The notes under the pieces are model-generated. The model worked only from the letters and a program-made list of their open reading frames with translations. It made no database searches and was not told the origin of the DNA. A stretch of DNA of 39,679 nt from a virus. This document shows positions 25,118 through 32,663 of this stretch, one piece after another. The stretch spans positions 1-39,679 of the IMG/VR virus record IMGVR_UViG_3300046477_000127; one strand, given 5' to 3'. The position numbers were made by a program, and so were the translations under genes. Each line of letters opens with the position of its first letter. Position 1 is the first letter of the stretch.

Positions 25118-25393
25118 TCAGCCTCTTGCTTCCGCTATAAGTTGACGTAACTTCTCTTCGCCAGTCTTGTGATGCGGATTCAGACCGAGGGCTTGCGCCT
25201 CTGCCATCAACGCATCGCGGAGGTTGTCAGGCTTTCCAACTGCAGCCTGTTCCTCTTCGGCGCCATGCACGAGGATTTGCGATCCGTCCGCGAGAGATAC
25301 CCATTTCGGGTACTCGTGATAGACGTACTCAGACGCGTAGTTCCACTTGTTCTCTTGCTTTGGTTCCCACGCGGTTTTAAACGTGTTACCCAT
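25118..25393 (-). CDS. Small virion-region hypothetical protein, 91 aa
   Basis: The start is probably ATG 25393, 6 bases after an AAGGGGGAA ribosome site; ATG 25396 is an alternative. The protein is acidic and soluble (YVYHEYPKWVSLADGSQILV) with a C-terminal helical HeH/LEM-like tail (LRDALMAEAQALGLNPHHKT, then GEEKLRQLIAEARG). That tail resembles the short terminal motif of some phage head-completion proteins. It lies just after the coat terminator. Function unknown. Confidence 0.75.
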   Translation of the reverse strand: MGNTFKTAWEPKQENKWNYASEYVYHEYPKWVSLADGSQILVHGAEEEQAAVGKPDNLRDALMAEAQALGLNPHHKTGEEKLRQLIAEARG

Positions 25394-25406
25394 CATTTCC
25401 CCCTTC

Positions 25407-25434
25407 AAAAAACCCCCTGGAATTACCCAGGGGG
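25407..25434 (-). terminator. Intrinsic terminator after the coat gene
   Basis: On the minus strand an 8-bp perfect stem (CCCCCTGG at 25434-25427 pairing with CCAGGGGG at 25420-25413) with a 6-base loop is followed by TTTTTT (25412-25407). It sits 23 bases after the coat stop, so it would set the high coat level relative to downstream tail genes. Confidence 0.85.
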
Positions 25435-25456
25435 AAGGTCACGCACCGGAGGAAAC

Positions 25457-26650
25457 TTAGAGAACGTCTGCGACAACCACGGCCCATTCCGGACGGATGG
25501 CCGCGTAGCCGTACAGCAGGTCGAGACGGGTGATGAGGTTATCGCTCATGATGTCGTATGCCGTAATCATCCGCATAGAGACGCCATCGAACGAGGCACG
25601 AGCCGCTTCAACAACACCGGAGGTCGGCATTTCGAGGTCAGCAGTCGCCAACGTGAAGGCTTCCGGGTAGTACGCCAGATTCTGGCGATACGAAGTCGAA
25701 GCCGGGATCACGAGGCTGATTGCTGCCGAGTTAGCAGGCGATGCCGTGACGGTGTTGAAAGCAGCCGGAGCCGGCGTGATAGCCGGGTAGATCGGGATCG
25801 ACGTAGCGCCGCTATTCACGTTCGCGGTAACCACGAACTGAGCAAGCGTTCCGTACGATTGACCGGTCAGGCGGTTGATCGCGTTGACGCCTGCGATATT
25901 GATGATGTCGCCCTTGTTCAGCGTGCCGGTGATGGCGTTGACCGTCAGGGTGTTACCCGTTTGGTTTGCGCCGTTGACCGTACCCGCCGAGAACGTACCG
26001 ACCGTATGAACTTGGGTCGTCTGATCCGAGAGCCAATCGAAGCCGAGGGTATCGGTCGTCAGCATGCCCGATTCGAACTGGTCGCTGATCTTGCGTTGCG
26101 GGTTGAACAGGCCAGCGAGGCTCGAAACCGTGCGCGCTTGCGTAAGCGGATCCATGATGATCTTGCGATCCATCTTGGGCGACAGGTTCTGATCGAGAAT
26201 CGCGCCAGCTTGCAACCACGTACCGGCATCAGGCGATGCAGTTGCGTTCGACTTGGCAACGATATTGCAGCTCGAAGCCGCCACGTTCATCAGGTCGTTA
26301 GCCACGTATGCAGCCAGACGATTGACTGCCGGCGCGAGAATGCGCTCGCTGTAGTCATCGAGGGACATCGTGCGCTCAGCCGTACCAAACGAGACCGGAA
26401 CGTTAGCCTGGGTTGCGACCGAGAGAGTCGTGTTCTGCTCGCTCGTGCCTTGCGGGGTGATTGCCGGGCCAGTGTTGACCACGTAATCGTTCGGCAGGCG
26501 GATGCGCAGCGTGTTGCCGATCTTGGCGCCGCTACGTGCGAATTGGTCGTCGTATTGACGATTGACGGAACGAAGGAACGCGTTGGTCTGCGTGAACAGA
26601 CGAACGGCTTCGTTGGTAATCATGTTGATTGTGAGAAGCGAGTTAGCCAC
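25457..26650 (-). CDS. P22-type major coat protein, 397 aa
   Basis: Start chosen as GTG 26650 with GGAG 8 bases upstream. The opening (ANSLLTINMITNEAVRLFTQ) and FARSGAKIGNTLRIRLPNDY (about 40-60) are characteristic of the P22 coat family. A beta-rich insertion domain follows in the middle (VNGANQTGNTLTVNAITGTL). It builds the procapsid on the scaffold encoded upstream. An intrinsic terminator follows. The long opposite-strand frame over this gene is a shadow. Confidence 0.93.
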   Translation of the reverse strand: MANSLLTINMITNEAVRLFTQTNAFLRSVNRQYDDQFARSGAKIGNTLRIRLPNDYVVNTGPAITPQGTSEQNTTLSVATQANVPVSFGTAERTMSLDDYSERILAPAVNRLAAYVANDLMNVAASSCNIVAKSNATASPDAGTWLQAGAILDQNLSPKMDRKIIMDPLTQARTVSSLAGLFNPQRKISDQFESGMLTTDTLGFDWLSDQTTQVHTVGTFSAGTVNGANQTGNTLTVNAITGTLNKGDIINIAGVNAINRLTGQSYGTLAQFVVTANVNSGATSIPIYPAITPAPAAFNTVTASPANSAAISLVIPASTSYRQNLAYYPEAFTLATADLEMPTSGVVEAARASFDGVSMRMITAYDIMSDNLITRLDLLYGYAAIRPEWAVVVADVL

Positions 26651-26725
26651 GTTTGGCACTCCAATAGGCGAAAACAAGGAATGGCATTGCTGCCGGTTCT
26701 TTGTCCCTGCCCTACGGAGACTTGC

Positions 26726-26872
26726 TTAACGGGCCATGCGCACGATTGACGGTTCGGCTAGACCTAGGTCCCTGATATCGGACGGTTGAAAGACGCACAT
26801 GGTGCCGGTGGACACCTTGAGTCCGGGGAGACCCTTCGCACGAACGCGCCCGATATCAGGTACTGCAACCAT
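26726..26872 (-). CDS. Small ORF upstream of the coat gene, 48 aa
   Basis: The frame MVAVPDIGRVRAKGLPGLKV continues to FQPSDIRDLGLAEPSIVRMAR and a TAA. The composition is ordinary protein. It lies between the coat gene and the oppositely oriented membrane-gene island. No clear ribosome site precedes the ATG; instead a palindrome copy (26881-26897) ends 9 bases before it. It could be a small head protein or a leader peptide. Confidence 0.5.
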   Translation of the reverse strand: MVAVPDIGRVRAKGLPGLKVSTGTMCVFQPSDIRDLGLAEPSIVRMAR

Positions 26873-26880
26873 ACACTAAG

Positions 26881-26897
26881 ATTGAGGAAATCTCAAT
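26881..26897. promoter_or_regulatory. Operator-like palindrome copy between coat block and membrane-gene island
   Basis: ATTGAGGAAATCTCAAT, both 6-base arms intact, lies between the leftward 48-aa ORF and the rightward promoter at 26910. It could act on either direction. Confidence 0.7.
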
Positions 26898-26909
26898 AGC
26901 GAAATTTCA

Positions 26910-26938
26910 TTGCGCATCTCTTATGAATGTTGTACATT
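26910..26938 (+). promoter_or_regulatory. Promoter of the rightward island, overlapped by an operator copy
   Basis: TTGCGC (26910-26915), a 17-base spacer and TACATT (26933-26938) precede the first membrane gene by 24 bases. The -10 lies inside the motif copy TTGTACATTTCTCAA (26930-26944). Confidence 0.5.
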
Positions 26939-26944
26939 TCTCAA
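26930..26944. promoter_or_regulatory. Operator-like motif overlapping the island promoter -10
   Basis: TTGTACATTTCTCAA keeps the TTG and TCTCAA ends; the centre is degenerate. Binding here would block the promoter at 26910-26938. Confidence 0.5.
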
Positions 26945-26962
26945 CATCAACCGGAGACAAGA

Positions 26963-27124
26963 ATGACGCTTATCCTGAAATTCCTCGGCGCCTGCGTGCT
27001 GCTCTATTGGGCGGTATGCCTTGGTCGCTTGCTCATCAACATTGCCGCCATCGTTCTTGTGTTTATCGCAGGCGTCATTGGATTCGTGCTTACGGCTATC
27101 TTCTCCCGCAAGGATGCAAAATGA
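26963..27124 (+). CDS. Small two-span membrane protein, 53 aa (reversed island in late block)
   Basis: A good CGGAGA ribosome site precedes ATG 26963. The protein is almost all hydrophobic: ILKFLGACVLLYWAV and LLINIAAIVLVFIAGVIGFV are predicted spans, ending with a basic SRKDAK. It is transcribed against the surrounding late genes, has its own promoter and ends in an ATGA overlap with the next gene. This is the profile of a moron, perhaps a superinfection-exclusion or membrane-modifying protein; the function is not shown by sequence. Confidence 0.7.
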   Translation: MTLILKFLGACVLLYWAVCLGRLLINIAAIVLVFIAGVIGFVLTAIFSRKDAK

Positions 27125-27336
27125 AAACCCTCGCTATGTGGCTGTACGGAATCGGCGCCCTTGGATCGGTCTGCCTCATCGGTCCCGCTGGCTTGCTCTA
27201 CGTGTTCCCGTTCGCGGCTTTTATCATCACGGTATTTCTCGCACTCTTCGCCTTGTTTGACGTGCTGTTTCGCGGCGTGAAGGTCGTTCGTGAGCAGCAG
27301 AAGGAGCAGCGCGAGCACAGGAGTTGGATTCTGTAG
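27121..27336 (+). CDS. Small membrane protein, 71 aa, second gene of reversed island
   Basis: Start in an ATGA overlap with the preceding gene. Two hydrophobic segments (LYGIGALGSVCLIGPAGLLY, FPFAAFIITVFLALFALFDV) are followed by a charged cytoplasmic tail (REQQKEQREHRSWIL). The pair with 26963-27124 forms a two-gene operon that runs into a structured RNA region and a terminator. Function unknown. Confidence 0.7.
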   Translation: MKTLAMWLYGIGALGSVCLIGPAGLLYVFPFAAFIITVFLALFALFDVLFRGVKVVREQQKEQREHRSWIL

Positions 27337-27340
27337 TATC

Positions 27341-27640
27341 CTGTCACTGGGTCGAGACTACGCGGCCGAAAAAATACGCCTGTACACTTAACCGTGTCTT
27401 TTCCCTCTGAGCCGGACAGAGGCAGGCGAAATAGTCCGGCACTCTCACGCATGAAGACTGGCTTGGGCTGCGCACTGGCAGGACCAGTTAGGCGGGCGCC
27501 ATGCAGACGACAGGGGACGTGCACGAAACCTGTCTCAGTCTTCAGCCGTGAGAGTGAAGGACGAAGACCTACCTCGGTGGAATCGGCCAACGGGCGGCAC
27601 CACACTCTCAAACACTAAGGCCCCTTTCGGGGCCTTTTCT
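27341..27640 (+). ncRNA. Candidate structured RNA with pseudoknot and long stem
   Basis: A 300-base non-coding stretch follows the membrane genes and ends in an intrinsic terminator. Visible pairings: hairpin CCTCTG (27404-27409) with CAGAGG (27417-27422); its loop GCCGGA (27411-27416) pairs with TCCGGC (27435-27440), an H-type pseudoknot with loops of 1, 0 and 12. Then a long stem of 10 bp (27440-27449 with 27547-27556), a 2x2 internal loop and 9 bp (27452-27460 with 27536-27544). Inside it are hairpins ACTGG/CCAGT (27474-27488) and GACAGG/CCTGTC (27509-27534). TGAGAGTG (27549-27556) can instead pair with CACTCTCA (27603-27610). I cannot match it to a known RNA family. Confidence 0.65.
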
Positions 27641-27643
27641 TTT
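27617..27643 (+). terminator. Intrinsic terminator ending the reversed island
   Basis: AAGGCCCC (27617-27624), loop TTTC, GGGGCCTT (27629-27636) and then TTCTTTT. The T tract is on the rightward side only, so it ends the membrane-gene/RNA transcript and is a poor terminator for the leftward late transcript. Confidence 0.85.
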
Positions 27644-27749
27644 ACCGCATCATTTTTTTGCAGTATAAATTGCATCCGGCTAAAACTATTGCCTGGACCA
27701 ATGCGCAAATTGCTACCATCGAAGCGGCTTCGATCAGTACATCGCTCAT
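27642..27749 (-). CDS. Tiny membrane protein after scaffold, 35 aa
   Basis: The ATG at 27749 overlaps the scaffold stop (ATGA). The frame MSDVLIEAASMVAICALVQA continues to VLAGCNLYCKKMMR and stops just before the terminator hairpin. One hydrophobic helix with a basic end. The coupling makes it plausible; no family recognised. Confidence 0.55.
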   Translation of the reverse strand: MSDVLIEAASMVAICALVQAIVLAGCNLYCKKMMR

Positions 27750-28471
27750 CGCTTGCTCTTCCTGCTGCTGCTACGCCACTTCATCCACGCAGCAGTGTCA
27801 GACGGGTCAGGCTCTCCGCCACCACCACCGCCACCACCGTCGATAGTCGATGCAGGAGGGGGCGCCTTACTGATCTGCTTGCTGAACGCCTTCGCCGCTT
27901 TCGGCTGCATCTTTGCCAACTCGATCCCCATCTGTACCGGATCCATCGTCGCGACGCGCATGGCATCGTTAAGATTTTCCGTCTTACCCAAGAACGTAAC
28001 GAGTTTGTGAGCGCCATCACCAAGCGAGGTGAGAACTTTCAGGAACTCAGGACCACCAACGCCCGCCATCTGCAGGTTCTGAACGGACTTCTCGAAGTCG
28101 TCGCCAAATTCCTTCGCGCCAGCCTCGTTGATCGCCTGGATACGGCTGTTCATCGTGCCCTGCTCTTGCTGCTCTCTCACCATGCGCGCGGCATATTCGC
28201 GCGCGAGCTGGTCCATCGATTGATTCGTATTCGCCTGCTCGGACTCTTGCGAACCAGCGCCGCCGCGGAGTGCTGCCAGTTCCGCTTCGGCACGTTGCGC
28301 ACGCTCTTCCGCCGCACGACGAGCTGCCGTGATTTCGCTGATCCGCTTCGGAACCCAGGAAGTATCAGGCTGCTTTGGTGCTTCTTGCTCAGAAGCCTGC
28401 GACTCGCCCGCATCGACCTGCGATTCTTCGGCCGGCGTATTACCCAGTTCGGTTCCCTGTACATCGCTCAT
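27746..28471 (-). CDS. Scaffolding protein, 241 aa
   Basis: An acidic Gln/Glu-rich N-terminus is followed by a coiled-coil segment (ARRAAEERAQRAEAELAALR, about 50-69), helices, a poly-Gly linker (about 210-218) and a basic C-terminus (RSSSRKSKR). Basic C-terminal helices bind coat in the P22 scaffold. Its place between portal and coat, the P22 order, supports the call. GGAG lies 7 bases before the start. Confidence 0.85.
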   Translation of the reverse strand: MSDVQGTELGNTPAEESQVDAGESQASEQEAPKQPDTSWVPKRISEITAARRAAEERAQRAEAELAALRGGAGSQESEQANTNQSMDQLAREYAARMVREQQEQGTMNSRIQAINEAGAKEFGDDFEKSVQNLQMAGVGGPEFLKVLTSLGDGAHKLVTFLGKTENLNDAMRVATMDPVQMGIELAKMQPKAAKAFSKQISKAPPPASTIDGGGGGGGGEPDPSDTAAWMKWRSSSRKSKR

Positions 28472-28493
28472 ATTTTCTCCGGTACGTGTGGTT

Positions 28494-30707
28494 TTATTGG
28501 CCCTGCTGCTGCGGTGCTGCCGTTTGCTGCAATTCCTTCTCTTTCAGCGCATCGATAGGCTGAAGCACGTTGCCGATGCCGTATGCATACGTGTTAGCCG
28601 GGTCTGCTTGATCCGGTTCCACGTTCGCATCCGGGTTGTACGCCCCCATCGTCTCCGCAATTAGCTTGCGGATGATCGGCTCCAGCGCCTGCTCAGACAT
28701 CATCGGAGCCATTGCCTTGAGTCGATCCGTCTCAGCCTTGAACGAGTCCAGAACCTGCTTATTATCGTTCTCCATCCGGATAGCCAAGTGGTTCAGCGCA
28801 TCCATATCCACGCGCTTCTGTTCAAGCTGGCGTTGGATCGTCTTGTCCTTCAACTCTTCCATCAACTGCTGGTTATGCTGCATGAGAACCTGATTCTGCT
28901 GCATCAGTTGCTGCTCTTGCGGGCTAGGACCGTTACCCATGATTCCCGGATTCATCCCGGCAATCCAATTGCGCATACGCTCCTGGAGCTCGTCCGCGTT
29001 CGGGAAGTCTGCCGCGCCCATGTACAGGTCACCGATGACAGGTGCGAGCGACATATTGCCCGCAAGCAGGTCCGTCATCGCTGCGAATGCTTCCTTGCGG
29101 CGCGTCTCGTAGTTCGGTCCGACTGTCGCAACCACGTCATACTGACCAACAGACGGATTGAATACTGCCTGGACCTTCGCATCCTGCTCCTGCTCGACCT
29201 GCGTAAGCGCTTGCTTGGCTTGCGGATCGATCTGGATAGCCTGTTCCGTTCCCGACTCGCTCATGATCCGGATAACGCGCTTGGTGTCGTAGATCTTCGG
29301 GATCAGATCGATGATGATCTTGCCCGTGTATCGAATCGACTTAGCCAGCGAGTCAGGATAGTGGAACGTGACGCGCTCGCCCTGCTTTTGACGCTGCTCG
29401 ATGGACCGGCCGGAGATTTCGTTACCCTGAGCGGAGAACGTCGCCTCATACTGGCCGGAAGCCATCATCATCTCGTGCTCTGCCGTCTGCATGCCCTCTA
29501 GGAATACCGGCGCACTGGTCGGCGGCTGGCTGCGTTGAGGCGGCGGGACTGGCTGGCCGGATTCGTCTGCGTGGTTATATGGTAGGTACGCGTGATTTTG
29601 CGAGTTTGCGGTTGCCCAAAAGTCTTCCAAGCCTTCGATAGCTTCCACCGGCGCGAGGTACGGAGACTTGCTCTGTAGAGCGCCGTACTCAAGAGCAGCC
29701 GACGCATTGTAGTTATACGCACGTTGCGGATCCTTCAGGTATCGCGTGAGGCCCTTCCGATCCAGGCGCCCGTCCATGACGATTTCCTCGCCAACGCAGC
29801 GCACAATCGGAATGTATTTGCCGGGCCATATTGTGGTTTCCGCAATACTATCGCCAACAATGAGATGATGCAAGACGCTGTACTTCGGCACCTTGCGGCG
29901 CATCACGTCGTCGCGCTCTTCATATGCCTGCTTCATCAGCTTGGCGCCTTCCGGGCCTAGTTCCGACTCACGCGCGAGCGTCGTTGAGCCATCGTCAGCA
30001 GGCAGCGCGTACAGCCATTCCTTGGATTCCGAGCGCTCGTAATACTCTGCGATGCGCACCTTGTCCGTGCTCATCCAGTTCTCGGCCATGTCACCGAAGG
30101 ACGAGCTCATCTGCGCTACCTTGCCGTATTTCGCTTCAGCGTCCTTGCGAGGGATCTCATCGAATACGAACGCAAATTTAGCGTCCGAGCCATCCTGCAT
30201 CTTGATGTTTGGGTCGAGGTAGACCGATAGAGGGTCAGGAATCTGTCGGATAAAAATGTCTTGGTCGAAACTGTCCTGATCTGTGTAATCAGTGACAACC
30301 CGCCAGTAGCCGATACCACCCCCGACCATGAATTGCGTCGCGATGTCATAGGCGCTTTCCGCGTCGCTAATATATTCAATGCGACGAATGACTTGCTCCA
30401 GGATTTGCGCGCTCTCATACGTGCTCTGATCCCCAGTAGGACTCACCGACACCTGCGGCCGGTTCATCTTGACCTGATTGACCACATGCAGCCAGTGCGT
30501 GTGCGTCTTGTTGATCGTCACCATTACCTGACCGGCGAGGTTGCGCCCTGCCCTTACAGACGCATTCCATTGGTCCTGGTTGTCCGAGTCAGCGTAGAGG
30601 AATCGCATGTCCTCTTTGAAACGCTGGCGGAATGGGCCTTCCCAGTCTACGCATTTGGTAAAGCGCTCTTTCGCCCGATTCAGGATCGTTTTATCGCGTT
30701 CGGCCAT
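28494..30707 (-). CDS. P22-type portal protein, 737 aa
   Basis: The dodecameric DNA gate of the head. Family features: the N-terminal DWEGPFRQRFKEDMRFLYAD, NAGQV-like NLAGQVMVTINKTHTHW, and long helical regions, with Gln-rich C-terminal helices that would form the barrel. Length is close to P22 gp1 (725 aa). It is followed by the scaffold gene and preceded by the terminase. The start codon abuts a palindrome copy (30707-30721), leaving no evident Shine-Dalgarno. Confidence 0.93.
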   Translation of the reverse strand: MAERDKTILNRAKERFTKCVDWEGPFRQRFKEDMRFLYADSDNQDQWNASVRAGRNLAGQVMVTINKTHTHWLHVVNQVKMNRPQVSVSPTGDQSTYESAQILEQVIRRIEYISDAESAYDIATQFMVGGGIGYWRVVTDYTDQDSFDQDIFIRQIPDPLSVYLDPNIKMQDGSDAKFAFVFDEIPRKDAEAKYGKVAQMSSSFGDMAENWMSTDKVRIAEYYERSESKEWLYALPADDGSTTLARESELGPEGAKLMKQAYEERDDVMRRKVPKYSVLHHLIVGDSIAETTIWPGKYIPIVRCVGEEIVMDGRLDRKGLTRYLKDPQRAYNYNASAALEYGALQSKSPYLAPVEAIEGLEDFWATANSQNHAYLPYNHADESGQPVPPPQRSQPPTSAPVFLEGMQTAEHEMMMASGQYEATFSAQGNEISGRSIEQRQKQGERVTFHYPDSLAKSIRYTGKIIIDLIPKIYDTKRVIRIMSESGTEQAIQIDPQAKQALTQVEQEQDAKVQAVFNPSVGQYDVVATVGPNYETRRKEAFAAMTDLLAGNMSLAPVIGDLYMGAADFPNADELQERMRNWIAGMNPGIMGNGPSPQEQQLMQQNQVLMQHNQQLMEELKDKTIQRQLEQKRVDMDALNHLAIRMENDNKQVLDSFKAETDRLKAMAPMMSEQALEPIIRKLIAETMGAYNPDANVEPDQADPANTYAYGIGNVLQPIDALKEKELQQTAAPQQQGQ

Positions 30708-30721
30708 TGTGATTATCTCAA
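30707..30721. promoter_or_regulatory. Operator-like palindrome copy at the portal start
   Basis: TTGTGATTATCTCAA differs from the consensus at one position. It spans the last codons and stop of the terminase gene and touches the portal start codon. Confidence 0.65.
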
Positions 30722-32104
30722 CATCCAGTTACCGGCTTGCGGACGTAGCGCGCCTCTGCGCGGCTTCACGCCCGTATCAAGGTTTTCGTTCTGCTTCTTC
30801 GATTTATCGCGCACCAAGCCCGGAAATAGCTCAGTCAGTGCCCAAATGAGCGCATCGGCGCGGTTTGGCGAGCCTTCGCCAGTATATCCGACCGTTGAGA
30901 ATGCCGTAAGCTCTGATTCAAGCTGCCTGAACTCGTGAATATCGCCAACGTGACGCACTTTTCCCTGCTCATATAGCGCTGAGAATGGCTCTGCTCGAAC
31001 GTGCTTGCCGCGCGATGCAGTGACCATCTTAAACGGCGTGCGCGGGCGAGCTGTGCGAATTACGTGCTCTACCATCGCCCCTCCGTAGTTAGACTCGCCA
31101 ATGACGATATCGGCCGCGTGCCGGTCAAATGCTGATGCTGCTACCGCGCCCCACGTCGCCGGCCCTGCCTTAACGGTGCAATCCTGGAGCACGTATGCGT
31201 TTCCGTCTGTTCCGAGTCCCGCCGCCACGATACCAATTTCATCGTTGTCAGCGTTATCAACGTCACCAGAGCCGCTAGGATCCACAGCAATGACAACGCG
31301 AACAAAATCGGGAAGCCGACCATCCAAATGACGCCATTTATCAATAGTCTCATCAGCAAATAGCTGGTTCGGCGTAGCATCGGCGAAATCACCATCAAGA
31401 AAACGCTTACGCAGACGAGCAGATAGACCTTCGAGGGTGTTGAGATACTCATCGGAAAGGTTCTCTGCGTTGTCTTGCGGGTTGATCTTGAAGTAGGCGT
31501 AGTCCTGCGTGTCGCGCAATGGCTCGTCCGTCTCCGGATCGATGCGCTTAACGAACACCTTGTAGGTCCAATGGGCCTTGTTCGGGGGGTTGCAGTCGAA
31601 CCAGAAGCGGATCTTGAGATACCCTGCTTCCTTGCCATCGATGACCTGCATCACCTTCTGAGCGAGACGCGTCTTGACGATGCCTACGCTGCTCCAAGGG
31701 ATCTGGCTGGACTCGTTGAGGTACGCCGTGGCGAACTCCATACCAAGAATCTTTTCGATCCGAGGGCCGTCATCGAGGCCGCCAAACCAGATTTGAGACT
31801 TCTCGCCGTTGACTTCGAATTCAGCGAACCATGACATTTTGTCGATTCGGTACGGGACGCCTGGGAACGCGATTCGCATCACCTTCGGGAATGTGTCCGA
31901 TACAACCGAGTTCAGAACCGCATTGAAACGGAACCGCAGGATGACGTGGCGGCTTCCTGGTGCCTTAAGAGCACGCATGACGATGTTGCGCACCAAGAGG
32001 AACGTCTTGCCGCTACGCGAGCCGCCAAAGAGCATGGAGTGCATTGCATCGGATGCAAGCACGTCCTGCGCTTCTGTCTGCTTGGCGGTTAGACTGAAGC
32101 TCAT
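30713..32104 (-). CDS. Terminase large subunit, 463 aa
   Basis: The ATP-driven packaging motor and nuclease. Start at 32104 in an ATGA overlap; the frame extends further upstream inside the preceding gene. Walker A is FGGSRSGKT (26-34), Walker B with catalytic Glu is ATAYLNES (125-132), the coupling motif is CNPP (171-174), and the nuclease domain starts VVIAVDPSGSG (270-280) with Asp275. Length and motif set fit a headful-type terminase, consistent with the circular assembly. Confidence 0.94.
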   Translation of the reverse strand: MSFSLTAKQTEAQDVLASDAMHSMLFGGSRSGKTFLLVRNIVMRALKAPGSRHVILRFRFNAVLNSVVSDTFPKVMRIAFPGVPYRIDKMSWFAEFEVNGEKSQIWFGGLDDGPRIEKILGMEFATAYLNESSQIPWSSVGIVKTRLAQKVMQVIDGKEAGYLKIRFWFDCNPPNKAHWTYKVFVKRIDPETDEPLRDTQDYAYFKINPQDNAENLSDEYLNTLEGLSARLRKRFLDGDFADATPNQLFADETIDKWRHLDGRLPDFVRVVIAVDPSGSGDVDNADNDEIGIVAAGLGTDGNAYVLQDCTVKAGPATWGAVAASAFDRHAADIVIGESNYGGAMVEHVIRTARPRTPFKMVTASRGKHVRAEPFSALYEQGKVRHVGDIHEFRQLESELTAFSTVGYTGEGSPNRADALIWALTELFPGLVRDKSKKQNENLDTGVKPRRGALRPQAGNWMLR

Positions 32105-32343
32105 TCGCCCTCGTATTCTTTCATGTACCAATCAATCCACGCTTTCACCTTGCGGCGCTGCTCGTAGTGAAAACGGTATGCGCAGAATGTCGCAGGCATT
32201 GCGCCGCTGAAGTCATCGAAGCGGAAGCCCTCTTCAAGTTGCGCCATCGGACCATATTTGAAGTCGCCGTTGATTACCCGCGCTCCATATTTCCGCTGCC
32301 AATGCTCCGGAACTTCGCCGATATTGAAATTGAATTCGCTCAC
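32101..32343 (-). CDS. Hypothetical protein between terminase subunits, 80 aa
   Basis: A soluble acidic protein (NFNIGEVPEHWQRKYGARVI, then YRFHYEQRRKVKAWIDWYMK) overlapping the small subunit stop and the large subunit start by 4 bases each. The tight coupling suggests a packaging-related role. No family recognised. Confidence 0.75.
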   Translation of the reverse strand: MSEFNFNIGEVPEHWQRKYGARVINGDFKYGPMAQLEEGFRFDDFSGAMPATFCAYRFHYEQRRKVKAWIDWYMKEYEGE

Positions 32344-32663
32344 AGCTTGTCATCCTTCGGCAGTGTCGTAACCTGAATGCCAACGTCCGCCTTTACGTTC
32401 GCCTCGACGTTCGCCAATCGCGGGTGCATGTAGGGCGCGGCCTTGACAGCCGCATCCGTTGCCTGCTGCTTTAGTGCCATGCGCTGGCCCGGATCTTCCG
32501 CCTCTTCAGCCTGCTCCCACAATTCGCGCATTGTGCCGATCATGACTTCCAAAGGCGTAATGCCGCTCTTCATAGCGGCTTCTGCGACTTCCTTAGTTTT
32601 CGTATTGAGCGAACCCGGTTTGCGACCTGCGCCCGCTCTCTTTCCACCGTGCGCTGTTGTCAT
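32340..32663 (-). CDS. Terminase small subunit, 107 aa
   Basis: The N-terminus HGGKRAGAGRKPGSLN with a basic helix-turn-helix-like start is typical of phage small terminase proteins of this type. Central helices (PLEVMIGTMRELWEQA) are followed by AAVKAAPYMHPRLANVEA. It should recognise the packaging site, often inside its own gene, and bring DNA to the large subunit. Confidence 0.82.
   Translation of the reverse strand: MTTAHGGKRAGAGRKPGSLNTKTKEVAEAAMKSGITPLEVMIGTMRELWEQAEEAEDPGQRMALKQQATDAAVKAAPYMHPRLANVEANVKADVGIQVTTLPKDDKL

Noticed and set aside
25169-26749. 526-codon open frame on the plus strand opposite the coat gene
   Set aside because: It is antisense to a clear P22-type coat gene, is extremely Arg-rich with no recognisable domain, and is a typical shadow in high G+C3 DNA.
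27350-27440. GACTA (27356-27360) and ATAGTCC (27431-27437) resemble the R and S elements forming P7 of a group I intron
   Set aside because: The upstream sequence that should form P3-P6 is the coding end of the membrane gene, no split gene flanks it, and the S-like element is better used in the pseudoknot. A covariance-model search would settle it.
27198-27611. Minus-strand frame of 137 codons and a plus-strand frame of 74 codons across the structured RNA
   Set aside because: Composition is RNA-like (Arg/Ser/Pro), both overlap strong stems, and neither has a ribosome site.
31439-31453. TTGAGATACTCATCG within the terminase gene
   Set aside because: Right half does not match and it is fully explained by coding sequence.
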